Part shown: positions 17,884 to 27,093 of the stretch, in pieces
Position numbering within the stretch: the stretch's first letter is position 1
How the letters are laid out: the number at the start of each line of letters is the position of its first letter
Notes under the pieces: model-generated
The model's input: the letters and a program-made list of their open reading frames with translations, nothing else
Told to the model about the DNA's origin: nothing
Database searches by the model: none
Made by a program: the position numbers and the translations under genes
NCBI RefSeq assembly: GCF_028728065.1
Contig: NZ_CP117812.1
Span: forward strand, 496,001 to 560,000
Length of the DNA: 64,000 nt
Source of the DNA: Lentisphaera profundi
GTDB taxonomy: Bacteria; Verrucomicrobiota; Lentisphaeria; Lentisphaerales; Lentisphaeraceae
Reading direction: 5' to 3'

Positions 17884-17914
17884 CAAAACACCTATTGCTG
17901 GAATAGGCATTTTG
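17884..17914 (-). terminator. Hairpin after the beta-helix gene
   Basis: CAAAACACCTATT pairs with AATAGGCATTTTG around a 5-base loop. On the plus strand it is followed by seven T (17918-17924); on the minus strand it begins about 20 bp after the stop of the 17934-20861 gene. It is probably a bidirectional or minus-strand terminator. Confidence 0.45.
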
Positions 17915-17933
17915 AGGTTTTTTTGATGGCGGT

Positions 17934-20861
17934 TTAAAAGTCGGTTTCGTATTTTGCAACTTCGACGGCAAGTTCTTGAAAAGCGGTGTTTTCTCCACCA
18001 TCATTACTGCTTATTGGAGAAACGGCCCAGATTACCCAACGAAATTTACCGAGTGATTCACTATTAATGGAGCGAAGTGAGGCCGCCGTATAGTGGGCTT
18101 TTTTATTTAAGCTCGTATCGATAAGTCCTAGAGAAGTGAATTTACTCAAGTCCCAAGCGGGATCAGTGTTGGAATTACTTGCATAAACTTGGATCTTTTG
18201 AGCACCACGGTTACCGCCTTGATTATAGGACCAGCTCGTGATTGATGCGATGTTTTGCGGACGACCTAAATCCATTTTATAAGCACCATTTTGTATTCCA
18301 TTAGCAAAAATGGGGCCGTAACTTGCTTTTAACTTACCATCTAGAAGGATTTCAATTTTATCATTACCCGTCTTCGTATTAGTAGAGATGGAGTAAGTAG
18401 AGCTGCGAGGGACTTTTAAGTTGCGAAAACCATTTATTTTTGAGGAGGTCTCAATTTGAACAAAAGTATTAACTTTTATAGTTATTTCAGTAGGTTCTTG
18501 GTTGCGAATGACCTTAAGAATTACTTTTGTTTTGCGGTTTTCAGATAAAGCCTTGAAGAATTGTTCAATATCTTTAACTGCTTTTCCATTTACCGCTTGA
18601 ATCAAGTCATTTTGTGCAAAGCCGGTTTTTGCTGCGGAAGATGAGTTTGGAACTTGGGTAAGAGCAACACCACCATCAACTTTACGTGTGCCATAAGCAG
18701 AAAACTCTTCTCCCACAATGGAATGAATTGTAGCACCTAGATAAGTTGAATCAAGGTTTTTTAAGGGAGCTATTTTAGCGTGTGATTTACTTTTTACTGG
18801 AGCGGCTAAGGCTGGAATAATAGGTGTTCTAGCAATGGCCTTGAGCGATGGCTTTTTAACGCCAAATTGATCCATGGGAAAGTTTTTGAAACCAATTTTA
18901 AAGGCTGGAGAGCCTTTTTTGACCCGGAAGTCACCATTAGCTGGATCCACAAATAAAGGATCCCCAATAAGTGAGTTTATATCCCAGCCAAATTGTGTAT
19001 GGCGCCTAACTTGTGATTCTGGTACATTAAAAAAAAGATTACTATCGACTCGTTTGCCTTTAGAAACGGCGCTGGGCATACGGGCCCCACGTGCGGGTGC
19101 CATAAAGATATTTGAGAAGACTTCATCTTCACTATTATTATACCAAACGTGGGGATGTAAGCCATTATTGACCGTGATATTATTCCAAGCACGACGACGG
19201 AAACCCTCGCGAAGCTTTAAGCCACGTGCGAGGAGTAGGTTATTATAAATATCGTAATTACTTGAGCCATCATCAAGGTCAATATCCCAACCGTGATCAC
19301 AGCGCCAGCGACTATCGCGAATAGTGGTGGTCTTGATAGCATCAAGGAAGGGCAAGCTCGGGTCTTCATCAACCGCCTTCTGAGTTGGTTTTACATCACT
19401 TCTCCAGAAACGGTCACGTCCCCATGAATTGAAAGAACCATGATCATGGGTTTCTAAGACTGTATCAAAAACATCGCAACGTTCAATGAGGTGACCACCC
19501 CAAGCACCATCACCAATATTAATTCCCGAGCGAGCACAATCGTAAATCGAACAATCACGTATGGTGATTTCCGAGGCCATGTCCATCATTACGCCTGCGG
19601 GCTGACGTTCTACTATTCCAATCCCATGAATCAAACAGTCTTCAACGACTCCGAAAGCGGGGTAATTGTTTGTTTTTGGACCTGGTGTGCGATCTATTTT
19701 AGAGAGGTCATTTTTTTCACCATATTCAAATAAAGGATCGCGTACGGCATTGGGATCACCTACAAAGCAGACACCACTAGCACCGACGTTATGAATATGG
19801 CATCCTTTAATGAGTGTGCGCCTATTGTAATTGTTGACGAAAATGGCATTGCCACCAACTTGATCAAATTCACAATCGAGGATACTGATATTCTCAGTTC
19901 CTGTCAACATAAAGGAGCCACCACGATATATAGCCCAATCGGAGCGGAGCAATTGTTCTTTACAATCCATGAAAGTACGGGCGGCGTGACGAACGATAAA
20001 GCCTTTGAATGAAATATGCTTAACAGGTTTTTTTTCACTTCCTTGAAACTCTAGCAAGTGTGCTAATCGTACAACTTCAACACTAGCTTTATCTAGCTCT
20101 GTCTTAGCTTCTGGTTTATAATAAAGTGTATTAGTTTTTGCATTATGATACCACTCTCCGGCGGCATCGAGTTCCTCGAAAATGTTTTCCACCATGCGAA
20201 AACTTTTATGCATGCCCATTTTACGGTTATTCTGCCAGCCGCCTTCATAGGTGACCTCGCCCTTGGCATCCTTGCCAGTAATTAAGTAATGATAACCACC
20301 CCATCGATGAGTATGCATGGCATGAATATAACCACCCGCGGGATCCGCCCAAGCAAGGGCTCGCTCTTTGGAGAATGCGTCAGCTGCAAAGCCCTGATAA
20401 GCAGCCGTTTTTTTACTAGCATCATAATTTGGATAACGCGCCATGCGTTGACTCTTGCCATTAATAAAGAGTTGATCGATTTTTAGCTCTTCGGGAGTCT
20501 TTGATTGAAAGATGCCATCTTTATAGGCTTTCCAAGTTAATTTTAGTTTTGAGCCACCACTCAGTACTACTTGCTCATCTTTATAAGCTAAATAATTGAC
20601 AGGTGCATCCTTGGTTCCTGAATCCTGTGGGGTGAAGATCAAAGTGTTATCTAGATAATAAATACCTTCACGAATGTAAATATTACAGGTTTCACGACCA
20701 ATATTTTGCGATTTACGCAAAGCCTTTTGTGCTTGTTCAAGGGTTTTAAAGGGTTTTGCCTGACTACCAATATGAGTGTCGCTACCTTTAGTTGATACGT
20801 AGAAATCTGCAGCATAAGTTTGCGTACAGAGTAGTGAAAAACAAAGTAATAACTTTTTCAT
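17934..20861 (-). CDS. Secreted right-handed beta-helix protein with PDZ-like and discoidin-like C-terminal regions
   Basis: The 975-residue product has a signal peptide (1-17, ending QTYA) followed by FYVSTKGSDTHIGSQAKPF, the usual start of parallel beta-helix carbohydrate-active enzymes. Residues about 250-680 carry typical coils (SILDCEFDQVGGNAIFVNN, TIRDCSIYDCARSGINIGD, TTTIRDSRWRCDHGWDIDL). About 715-800 resembles a PDZ domain (GVALTQVPNSSSAAKTGF ... NDLIQAVNGKAV). About 840-960 resembles a discoidin/F5-8C-like fold (LGRPQNIASITSWSYNQGG). The N-terminal part recalls GH141-like enzymes, but a lyase is equally possible. A two-box promoter motif ends 34 bp before the ATG. Confidence 0.7.
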   Translation of the reverse strand: MKKLLLCFSLLCTQTYAADFYVSTKGSDTHIGSQAKPFKTLEQAQKALRKSQNIGRETCNIYIREGIYYLDNTLIFTPQDSGTKDAPVNYLAYKDEQVVLSGGSKLKLTWKAYKDGIFQSKTPEELKIDQLFINGKSQRMARYPNYDASKKTAAYQGFAADAFSKERALAWADPAGGYIHAMHTHRWGGYHYLITGKDAKGEVTYEGGWQNNRKMGMHKSFRMVENIFEELDAAGEWYHNAKTNTLYYKPEAKTELDKASVEVVRLAHLLEFQGSEKKPVKHISFKGFIVRHAARTFMDCKEQLLRSDWAIYRGGSFMLTGTENISILDCEFDQVGGNAIFVNNYNRRTLIKGCHIHNVGASGVCFVGDPNAVRDPLFEYGEKNDLSKIDRTPGPKTNNYPAFGVVEDCLIHGIGIVERQPAGVMMDMASEITIRDCSIYDCARSGINIGDGAWGGHLIERCDVFDTVLETHDHGSFNSWGRDRFWRSDVKPTQKAVDEDPSLPFLDAIKTTTIRDSRWRCDHGWDIDLDDGSSNYDIYNNLLLARGLKLREGFRRRAWNNITVNNGLHPHVWYNNSEDEVFSNIFMAPARGARMPSAVSKGKRVDSNLFFNVPESQVRRHTQFGWDINSLIGDPLFVDPANGDFRVKKGSPAFKIGFKNFPMDQFGVKKPSLKAIARTPIIPALAAPVKSKSHAKIAPLKNLDSTYLGATIHSIVGEEFSAYGTRKVDGGVALTQVPNSSSAAKTGFAQNDLIQAVNGKAVKDIEQFFKALSENRKTKVILKVIRNQEPTEITIKVNTFVQIETSSKINGFRNLKVPRSSTYSISTNTKTGNDKIEILLDGKLKASYGPIFANGIQNGAYKMDLGRPQNIASITSWSYNQGGNRGAQKIQVYASNSNTDPAWDLSKFTSLGLIDTSLNKKAHYTAASLRSINSESLGKFRWVIWAVSPISSNDGGENTAFQELAVEVAKYETDF

Positions 20862-20894
20862 TTGATCCTTATTTTTTTTTAATTGTGTTAGGGA

Positions 20895-20921
20895 TAAAGA
20901 AATAAAATTGATTGTTGTAAC
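20895..20921 (-). promoter_or_regulatory. Two-box promoter-like motif upstream of the beta-helix gene
   Basis: On the minus strand GTTACAA begins at 20921 and TTCTTTA at 20901, 20 bp apart. It ends 34 bp before the ATG at 20861. The second box matches the one upstream of the 24050 prepilin exactly and differs from GGGTTTA only in its first three bases. Confidence 0.5.
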
Positions 20922-21000
20922 AAAATAAAGCCATAAAAATAGATGTTTTTAACAGCAAGTCTTACTATATTAAATAATTATAAACCTTTAAGATAAATCT

Positions 21001-21603
21001 ATGAATTCTTCGACCCGACTCACACTTATAGAACGTGTTCGCCAAGCCGATCGCGATGAACGCTGCTGGGAAGATTTTGTCGACTCTTACAAAAATTATA
21101 TCTATGTTATTATTCGCAAATTTAAGCTGAGCAATGAGCTGTGTGATGATATGTTGCAAGATATTCTAGTTCAACTCTGGAAGTCACTTCCCCAGTTTGA
21201 TTACCGACCACAAGAATGTCGTTTTCGTACTTGGTTAAGTATTGTTTGTTGTAGTGTGGTAAAAAATCACCTCAAATCAAAAGCAGGACGTAAAATGCTT
21301 AAAGAGACTGAATATGAGGAATCAATTCATGCCTTGGATCAATTTTCAGAACCAGAAATAGAGCGTATAGCCGAAAGCGAATGGAAAAATTTTATTGCCG
21401 AGAAAGCTTTCGATAATATCCGTCCTCGCCTCACAGATAAAATGCTTTTGGTCTTTGAGGCATCAATCGAAGAGCGCCCGGATAAAGATGTTGCTAGTGA
21501 GATAGGATGTAGCGAGGCCTCTGTACGCGTTTATCGTCAACGAGTGCGGAATTCTCTAATGAAAGAAATTATTCGTCTCAATGATGAATTAGATGCGGGT
21601 TAA
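21001..21603 (+). CDS. ECF-type RNA polymerase sigma factor (module 2)
   Basis: The 200-residue protein has region 2 at about 25-95 (DDMLQDILVQLWKSLPQFDY, then RTWLSIVCCSVVKNHLK) and a region 4 helix-turn-helix at about 155-195 (IGCSEASVRVYRQRVRN). It is the most diverged of the four sigma factors here and the only one on the plus strand. It converges with its presumed kinase partner at 21729 instead of preceding it, so the pair cannot share one transcript. The gene starts 139 bp from the divergent beta-helix gene; the two-box motif in that spacer points to the latter. Confidence 0.87.
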   Translation: MNSSTRLTLIERVRQADRDERCWEDFVDSYKNYIYVIIRKFKLSNELCDDMLQDILVQLWKSLPQFDYRPQECRFRTWLSIVCCSVVKNHLKSKAGRKMLKETEYEESIHALDQFSEPEIERIAESEWKNFIAEKAFDNIRPRLTDKMLLVFEASIEERPDKDVASEIGCSEASVRVYRQRVRNSLMKEIIRLNDELDAG

Positions 21604-21728
21604 ATAAATTCCAACAGAGTTAATGCGTGTTTACTCCTTAGCCCATGCTAATATAGTTTGTCGCTCTGCGACAGTATTAAATCGGATACTCGGAGCAAGT
21701 GAGTCGTAGGCATGCTGAAAGCACAATT

Positions 21729-23816
21729 CTATTTCACGATCGTAATTCCAACATGAGCGGGGATTAAGGCTAATTGAACAGCACTAAATTGATTTTTATG
21801 AATTGTGAGATTGCGTAGGAATTTCATATTTTTAATAGGAAGGAGAGACGTAATGGGGCAAAAACTAATATCTAGAATCTGTAGCGGTGATGCGCTTAGA
21901 GGCTTAAGATCTTTGATGTTAGTGTGAGAGATATTGAGGCTACGTAAATTTTCTACCGTAAGATCATTGAAGTTTTGCATAGCTGTAAAGCTGACATTAA
22001 GTTCTTGTACTGGGATAGTCATAATATTTTGGAAACTATGCACATTTGTATGAGACATATTGATACTTTTGGCGGGGAAATTTTGTAGTGCGTAAGCCCA
22101 GTTAAGTTGTTTATTTCCAGATATATCAAGGTGCTGACTGACTTCCTCAAAAGAGAAGTTCAGTAGCTTTTGCGGAGGATTGAAGAGTTTGAGGACTTCA
22201 CGCACAAATATAAGTCTTTCATCTAAAGGTAGATTCGAATATACTTGATGATGGACAAAATCACTTGAAGGACGATTAGGGCCATGTTTCTTCATAGTTT
22301 CAACAATCACTTCTACTTTAAATTGAGCATCAATGATCCGCGGATCATTGACATACTTGAGTGCTATATCATAAAGAGAATCAGTACTCTTCGCTTTTTC
22401 ATAAGCCTGTAGTGATTTATCAAACTCATAGTTGATACAGTGGCATCGTGCTTTATTGAGCCAGGCGAGTTTATTAGTGGGATCAAGCTTCACCGCCGAG
22501 TTAAGGTAATCTAGTGAGTCGGGGATGTTATACACCGAGTAGGCCTTAACATACTTATTGAAAAACTGAGTCGAGAGGACTTTACCACGTTGATCGTTTA
22601 CCTTCTTTTCATGAAGATATTGTAGATTGAGATCTATCGCCTCAGCCTCTGCTTTTTCGGCAATTGACTGAGCTAACAAGGCTTGCTGGCGTGACTCTTC
22701 TAGTCCTCTGATAAAGCCCAGGGTTAAAATCACCATAGTTAAGCTCGAAAAGAACACAACACTAGCGAGGATTTTATTACGTTGAATAAAAAGACCAAGT
22801 AATTTAATGAAGCTGGCATCTTCTGCACTCGTGGCGTAACCATTGCGATATGCGAGTATATCTTCATGTAATTCCTGTACAGTTTGATAGCGATCTGAGG
22901 GGTCTAGGCTCATTGCCTTTAAGCATATAGTTTCTAATCTAGCCGGCAACTTGGGCTTAATTTGTGAAGGTGGAGGGAAGGTACCCCTTGCAGTTTTTTC
23001 CAGAATCTGTTCAAGATTTCCCGAGAAAGGCTTTTCATAACAAAGCAGTGAATAAAGTAAACAGCCCAAGCCATAAGTATCCGTGGTAATCCCTTTATGG
23101 GCCTTGTAGCGACCCGTTTGTTCAGGTGCCATATAACCGGGAGTTCCTTTGATAAAACCATTGAGAGTTTTATGGTTGAGATCAACTTTACTCAAGGAGT
23201 AATTATCCAAAGACCCAAAATCATCGTTAATATTTTCATGCTCATCGAGGATACGCGCTAAGCCCCAATCACAGACAAGCACGTCTCCGAAATTGTTGAT
23301 TTGAATGTTGTCAGGTTTTAAATCCAAATGCAAGACACCCTGAGTATGGGCATAGGCGATGGCATCACAAAGTTTTAAAAAAATATCCAGAAAGGTCGTA
23401 GAAGAAAAAGAACTAGGCTCAGCTTTTTGCTTTTGAAGAATCTCTTCTAGTGACTCACCGTCAATGAACTTCATGCAAAAATAGGGGGCTTGCTTGATTA
23501 AACCTATATCATAAATGGGGACGATATTAGGGTGTTGAAGTTGAGCGTTTATACGGGCTTCCCGCAAGAAAGCATCGATATCACTCATTCCAGCTTCATC
23601 AGGTAAACGAGCAAGGGCAACAAGTCGACCCGTGCGTTGGTCTTTAGCTTGATAAATGATTTTGCTTCCACCGCATTTATAAAACTCGAGGTCAGTATAG
23701 CGATCGGTTGATTTTTCTAATTCTTCTAATAAAGGGCTCGTAGCAAGTGATGATTCACTATTTACGACAATGGCCTCGTCAAAAATGGCGGAGAATTTAT
23801 ATTTTCGATTGCTCAT
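21729..23816 (-). CDS. Membrane Ser/Thr kinase-like protein lacking the ATP-anchoring lysine (module 2)
   Basis: The product is 695 residues if translation begins at ATG 23816 (MSNRKYKFSAIFDE), chosen by alignment with the MSKRK/MSKRQ starts of kinases 1 and 3; an upstream ATG at 23897 would add 27 residues. HLDLKPDN, CDWG and GTPGYMAPEQ are intact. The position of the VAIK lysine holds Pro72 (ALARLP against MATLK or MASLK in the relatives; codon 23601-23603). One membrane helix, a coiled coil, TPR-like helices and LRR-like repeats (MSHTNVHSF, NISHTNIKDL) follow. It may be a pseudokinase or use another lysine. It lies head-to-head with the prepilin at 24050 and converges with sigma factor 2. 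Confidence 0.85.
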   Translation of the reverse strand: MSNRKYKFSAIFDEAIVVNSESSLATSPLLEELEKSTDRYTDLEFYKCGGSKIIYQAKDQRTGRLVALARLPDEAGMSDIDAFLREARINAQLQHPNIVPIYDIGLIKQAPYFCMKFIDGESLEEILQKQKAEPSSFSSTTFLDIFLKLCDAIAYAHTQGVLHLDLKPDNIQINNFGDVLVCDWGLARILDEHENINDDFGSLDNYSLSKVDLNHKTLNGFIKGTPGYMAPEQTGRYKAHKGITTDTYGLGCLLYSLLCYEKPFSGNLEQILEKTARGTFPPPSQIKPKLPARLETICLKAMSLDPSDRYQTVQELHEDILAYRNGYATSAEDASFIKLLGLFIQRNKILASVVFFSSLTMVILTLGFIRGLEESRQQALLAQSIAEKAEAEAIDLNLQYLHEKKVNDQRGKVLSTQFFNKYVKAYSVYNIPDSLDYLNSAVKLDPTNKLAWLNKARCHCINYEFDKSLQAYEKAKSTDSLYDIALKYVNDPRIIDAQFKVEVIVETMKKHGPNRPSSDFVHHQVYSNLPLDERLIFVREVLKLFNPPQKLLNFSFEEVSQHLDISGNKQLNWAYALQNFPAKSINMSHTNVHSFQNIMTIPVQELNVSFTAMQNFNDLTVENLRSLNISHTNIKDLKPLSASPLQILDISFCPITSLLPIKNMKFLRNLTIHKNQFSAVQLALIPAHVGITIVK

Positions 23817-23976
23817 CATGGCCTCTAGATTTACGGTGGGGGGAATGATTTTACTATAGTGCATGAAATCATTTTTCAAGACCACACTCTCAGTCACTAA
23901 TTGTAAAAAAATGATTACTTACTTGGAGAAGTCCTTGGCTTTGAATAAAGAATAATAAAATATTTTCGCCTTATTT

Positions 23977-24003
23977 GTTACAAGTCAAAAATTTCTTTCT
24001 TTA
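23977..24003 (+). promoter_or_regulatory. Two-box promoter-like motif upstream of a prepilin
   Basis: GTTACAA starts at 23977 and TTCTTTA at 23997, the same 20-bp spacing as elsewhere. The second box ends 47 bp before the ATG at 24050. The motif lies in the spacer shared with the divergent kinase 2 gene. Confidence 0.5.
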
Positions 24004-24049
24004 TATCTATAAGTATTATATTAAATTTATAGATTTGGAGCCGAGAAAA

Positions 24050-24733
24050 ATGAAAAAGAAATTTACTCTAATTGAAGTCTTGGTTGTAGTCGCGATTATA
24101 GGTATTTTAGCCAGCCTTTTACTGCCCGTCTTAGGACGAGCACGTAAAAAAGCTCGACAAGCAGCCTGTCTCTCGAACCAAAAGCAAATGATGGTAGGTA
24201 ATATTATGTTTTCTGAGGATAACAATGGGATCCTGCCTTATGGCCCTCCCAATAGAACTCCGCACAGTGGTGATTTAAGTGCAAAAGGAAACGGTGTTTT
24301 GAAATCGGCTGGATGGATTGGCTTAGGGTTTTTAATCGGCGAAGGCTATCTCTCCACGCCAGAAATTTTTTACTGTCCATCAGAAGCTGTAGAAAAAATT
24401 AATATAAGTGGTCAATACGGTTATGATAATATTGCTACATCATCTTGGACAGCTACTTCATATTTTTATTTTGCTAACTTTGATCATCAAACAGGTACAC
24501 GCTGGGGCCGGACAGTAACAGCTAGTGATCCCGCAAATACGGCAATAATTGCAGATCACTTTGCATATCAAGGAGGTGCTTTTAATGGACATAATCACAG
24601 CGGTTATAATGTAGCTTATTTAGATGGATCAGCCAGTTTTTATAAAGATTCCAACAATGCCTTGTCCTATATGCCTATTCACCATGCGGATTTCAATGGA
24701 ATGTATGAAATATGGAAGCGTTTTGATCGTTGA
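24050..24733 (+). CDS. Prepilin-like protein (DUF1559-like)
   Basis: The product is 227 residues from ATG 24050, chosen because ttggag lies just upstream and the longer frame (from 23975) adds an implausible leader through the promoter region. The N-terminus is [20 protein letters not shown], with Lys instead of Gly before Phe. Cys occurs in AACLSNQKQM and FYCPSE, and the C-terminus carries the family motif YLDGSASFYKD. It lies head-to-head with kinase 2, which suggests a shared regulatory unit. Confidence 0.84.
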   Translation: MKKKFTLIEVLVVVAIIGILASLLLPVLGRARKKARQAACLSNQKQMMVGNIMFSEDNNGILPYGPPNRTPHSGDLSAKGNGVLKSAGWIGLGFLIGEGYLSTPEIFYCPSEAVEKINISGQYGYDNIATSSWTATSYFYFANFDHQTGTRWGRTVTASDPANTAIIADHFAYQGGAFNGHNHSGYNVAYLDGSASFYKDSNNALSYMPIHHADFNGMYEIWKRFDR

Positions 24734-24748
24734 TCCCTCTCCGAGTGA

Positions 24749-24853
24749 GGTGAGAAAATAAGATCTGGCGATGTCCTCGAAAATGGGCCAACACGATCAG
24801 CAATCTTTGATGGACGTAGCATTGATTCTGTTTATCTGGTCGTAGGCGGCTAA
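24749..24853 (+). pseudogene. Short C-terminal gene remnant of unknown family
   Basis: A frame open after a stop at 24746-24748 reads GDVLENGPTRSAIFDGRSID and then SVYLVVGG before a stop at 24851-24853. It has no start codon. The beta-strand-like ending suggests the tail of a secreted beta-rich protein. It sits between the prepilin and the duplicated prepilin-tail/kinase-tail block, so this spacer seems to be a junction of several broken genes. Confidence 0.35.
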
Positions 24854-24904
24854 TATGATAAGCTCCGGGGTTTAAGTAAAAAGTAGCCTGTCCCCAAAAC
24901 TCTG

Positions 24905-25234
24905 CGGAATAGATCAGAGAAAGCTCAATAACATGTGGGATACAGGGAAATAAAGAGCTTGTTATTTTCTTAGGGTTTTATAATGACTTCAAACTTTGAT
25001 TTCAGCTCTTGAAGTTCGGTATCAGAAAATTGACCTTGATGTATAAAGATTTTTTCCAGAGTAGTTAGCTCCTTTAAAATATGGGTAGTCCTTACATCGG
25101 AATGACTGATGTCTAAAATACGTAGTGACAACTCTCTTAATTTATGTAAATTAGAAATGGCCGTGTGAGAAATATTAAGCTCAATTAGACCAAGATTATG
25201 TAAGCTATTAAGTCCAATAACTTTACTGAAGCTG
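24905..25234. repeat. 330-bp prepilin-tail/kinase-tail junction, copy 2
   Basis: This copy matches 15362-15691 at an offset of 9,543 bp and includes the intact 3' end of the kinase gene at 24970. The prepilin tail (NNMWDTGK, stop at 24951-24953) is only a remnant: the rest of that prepilin gene is gone. An intact version of the same arrangement is at 2455-2500. Confidence 0.88.
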
Positions 25235-27078
25235 ACGTTTAAAGAGCGTAGAGGCTGTTTTTTAAAGCAACTAAAATTTTTGATGCCTGTATTAGAGAAA
25301 TCGGCACTATGCGCAGGGAAGTGCTGGAGGATAAGCGCGGTCCGTATCCAAGGGTTATTTGATAAGTCTAAATGTTTACTTGTGGAATCATAATGAAAGT
25401 TCATTTTCACACTTCCCTTGAAACGCCGGTCAATATTTTTTTTATTATGCAGTAGGATAACTTGCTTACATAAGTCAGTCCGCTCTTTAAGAGCAAGACT
25501 AGATTCTGACTTGTGATGCGCAATGCCGCCGGTTAAATAGTAGATTTTTTGATCTAAGGAACGTTGGTATAATTGCAGGAAATCCGGAAGACTTAGAGCT
25601 TGAGTATCATCCTTTTTTATCAAATAGTAATCCTTTGCTAATTGATATAAAAGTTCTTTTGATTGACTCTTCTCGAGGGATTTAAGAGCTGCGCCAAATT
25701 GCTCATGAATAATATGCAGAAGCCCCTTGAGTTTCCAAGCATCTATTAAAGTGGAGTCGAGTTGAACCGCACTATCGACAAAATTGAGGGCATCCTCAAA
25801 GTTATAAGAACTGAAGGCACTTTGAGCTCTTTGAAAAAAGCGTGGGGCAGACTCTTTATTGAATTTTTTGTGGAACTCATTTTCGAGTTTCAGTTTTTCT
25901 GACTCAAGTTTCAGTTTTTCTGACTCAAGTTTTAGTTTTTGTGCATGTTGCTGAGCATTAATCTTTTCGAGCTTGAGGTTACTGACTGCAAACCAAGAAG
26001 TGAAAAGACTAATGCCGAGGATTATAATCGCCGCAAAGCTTAAAGTTTTGTGGCGTATTAACCAGAGCTTTATAATTTTAATCAAGGGCGCATTTTCGGC
26101 TTTGGTGGCAAAGCCATTGCGATAATTTAAAATTTCTTTTTGGAGGTTAAGAACAGTCTTATATCGGTCATCTGGATTAACTTCCATTGCTTTTATGCAA
26201 ACGGCTTCGAGAGATGGAGGAATAGAGGGTTTGATTTCGGAAGCTTTGCGGTAGTTACCACTCACTGTATTTTGCATAATTTCAGTTATATTACTTCCAC
26301 AAAAGGGCTTCTCAAAAGTAAGGATTTGGTATAAGACGCAGCCCAAAGAAAAGATATCGGTATAAATGCCCTTTTTGGACTTTGATAGGGATGTTTGTTC
26401 AGGAGCCATATAGCAAGGCGTTCCCTTAACTAAGCCATCGAGGGTTAAATCAATATCTTTTGGATTGAAGGAGTAGTATTCTAAAAGTTCTTCATCGCAT
26501 TCCGCGGCCATGACTTTGGCTAAGCCCCAGTCACATAAAAGCACGTCGCCATATTCACTGATTTGGATATTATCGGGTTTTATGTCGAGGTGGAGGATAC
26601 CTCGTGAATGAGCGTAGGCGACCGCATCGCAAACTTTAATAAAAATATCTAGTCGGGTATTGAGATCCTCGGCTTGTTGAGACTCGCCTGCTTTGACTTG
26701 CGAGATCAAATTTTCTAAAGAGGTCCCAGAGATAAGCTTCATGGTGAACCATGGTTTTTGGCCATTGAGACCCAGATCGTAGAGTGGAATGATATTGGGG
26801 TGCTGTAAGGCTGCAGTGAGTCGTGCTTCTTTCAAAAAAGCTTCTTTTTGATTGTCGCGGGCTTTATTCTTGAGGCTGGCCATGGCGACAGTACGGCCCG
26901 TTTGGAGATCTCTGCAGGTTTGGATGAGTTTCAAACCACCTTCATCAATGTATTCAAAATCACAATAGCGCTCCTTAATCTTGGGGATTAATTCAAGTAG
27001 GGGAGCCTCATTCGTTTCGTCTACGTCATCAAAAAAACTGACTAATTTTCGACTGAATGTTTGTTGTCGTTTACTCAT
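24970..27078 (-). CDS. Membrane Ser/Thr protein kinase with coiled coil, TPR-like and LRR-like regions (module 3)
   Basis: The 702-residue product is very close to kinase 1. Lys70 (MASLK), HLDIKPDN, CDWG and GTPCYMAPEQ are present. The membrane helix (LSFAAIIILGISLFTSWFAV) is followed by a coiled coil in which KLKLESE is repeated twice, adding one heptad compared with kinase 1; the DNA shows a perfect 21-bp tandem at 25891-25932. TPR-like and LRR-like regions follow (NISHTAISNL, DISHSDVRT, ending FEVIIKP). It lies 15 bp downstream of sigma factor 3 and is probably in one operon with it. Its 3' end is duplicated at 15427. Confidence 0.88.
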   Translation of the reverse strand: MSKRQQTFSRKLVSFFDDVDETNEAPLLELIPKIKERYCDFEYIDEGGLKLIQTCRDLQTGRTVAMASLKNKARDNQKEAFLKEARLTAALQHPNIIPLYDLGLNGQKPWFTMKLISGTSLENLISQVKAGESQQAEDLNTRLDIFIKVCDAVAYAHSRGILHLDIKPDNIQISEYGDVLLCDWGLAKVMAAECDEELLEYYSFNPKDIDLTLDGLVKGTPCYMAPEQTSLSKSKKGIYTDIFSLGCVLYQILTFEKPFCGSNITEIMQNTVSGNYRKASEIKPSIPPSLEAVCIKAMEVNPDDRYKTVLNLQKEILNYRNGFATKAENAPLIKIIKLWLIRHKTLSFAAIIILGISLFTSWFAVSNLKLEKINAQQHAQKLKLESEKLKLESEKLKLENEFHKKFNKESAPRFFQRAQSAFSSYNFEDALNFVDSAVQLDSTLIDAWKLKGLLHIIHEQFGAALKSLEKSQSKELLYQLAKDYYLIKKDDTQALSLPDFLQLYQRSLDQKIYYLTGGIAHHKSESSLALKERTDLCKQVILLHNKKNIDRRFKGSVKMNFHYDSTSKHLDLSNNPWIRTALILQHFPAHSADFSNTGIKNFSCFKKQPLRSLNVSFSKVIGLNSLHNLGLIELNISHTAISNLHKLRELSLRILDISHSDVRTTHILKELTTLEKIFIHQGQFSDTELQELKSKFEVIIKP

Positions 27079-27093
27079 TGGATTACCCGTATA

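Noticed and set aside
23817-23897. N-terminal extension of kinase 2 from the upstream ATG
   Set aside because: The other kinases start with MSKRK- or MSKRQ-like residues that match MSNRK at 23816. The extension has no counterpart.
25891-25932. Short tandem repeat considered as a CRISPR-like or satellite array
   Set aside because: It is a 21-bp coding tandem that adds one heptad to the kinase coiled coil; there are no spacers.
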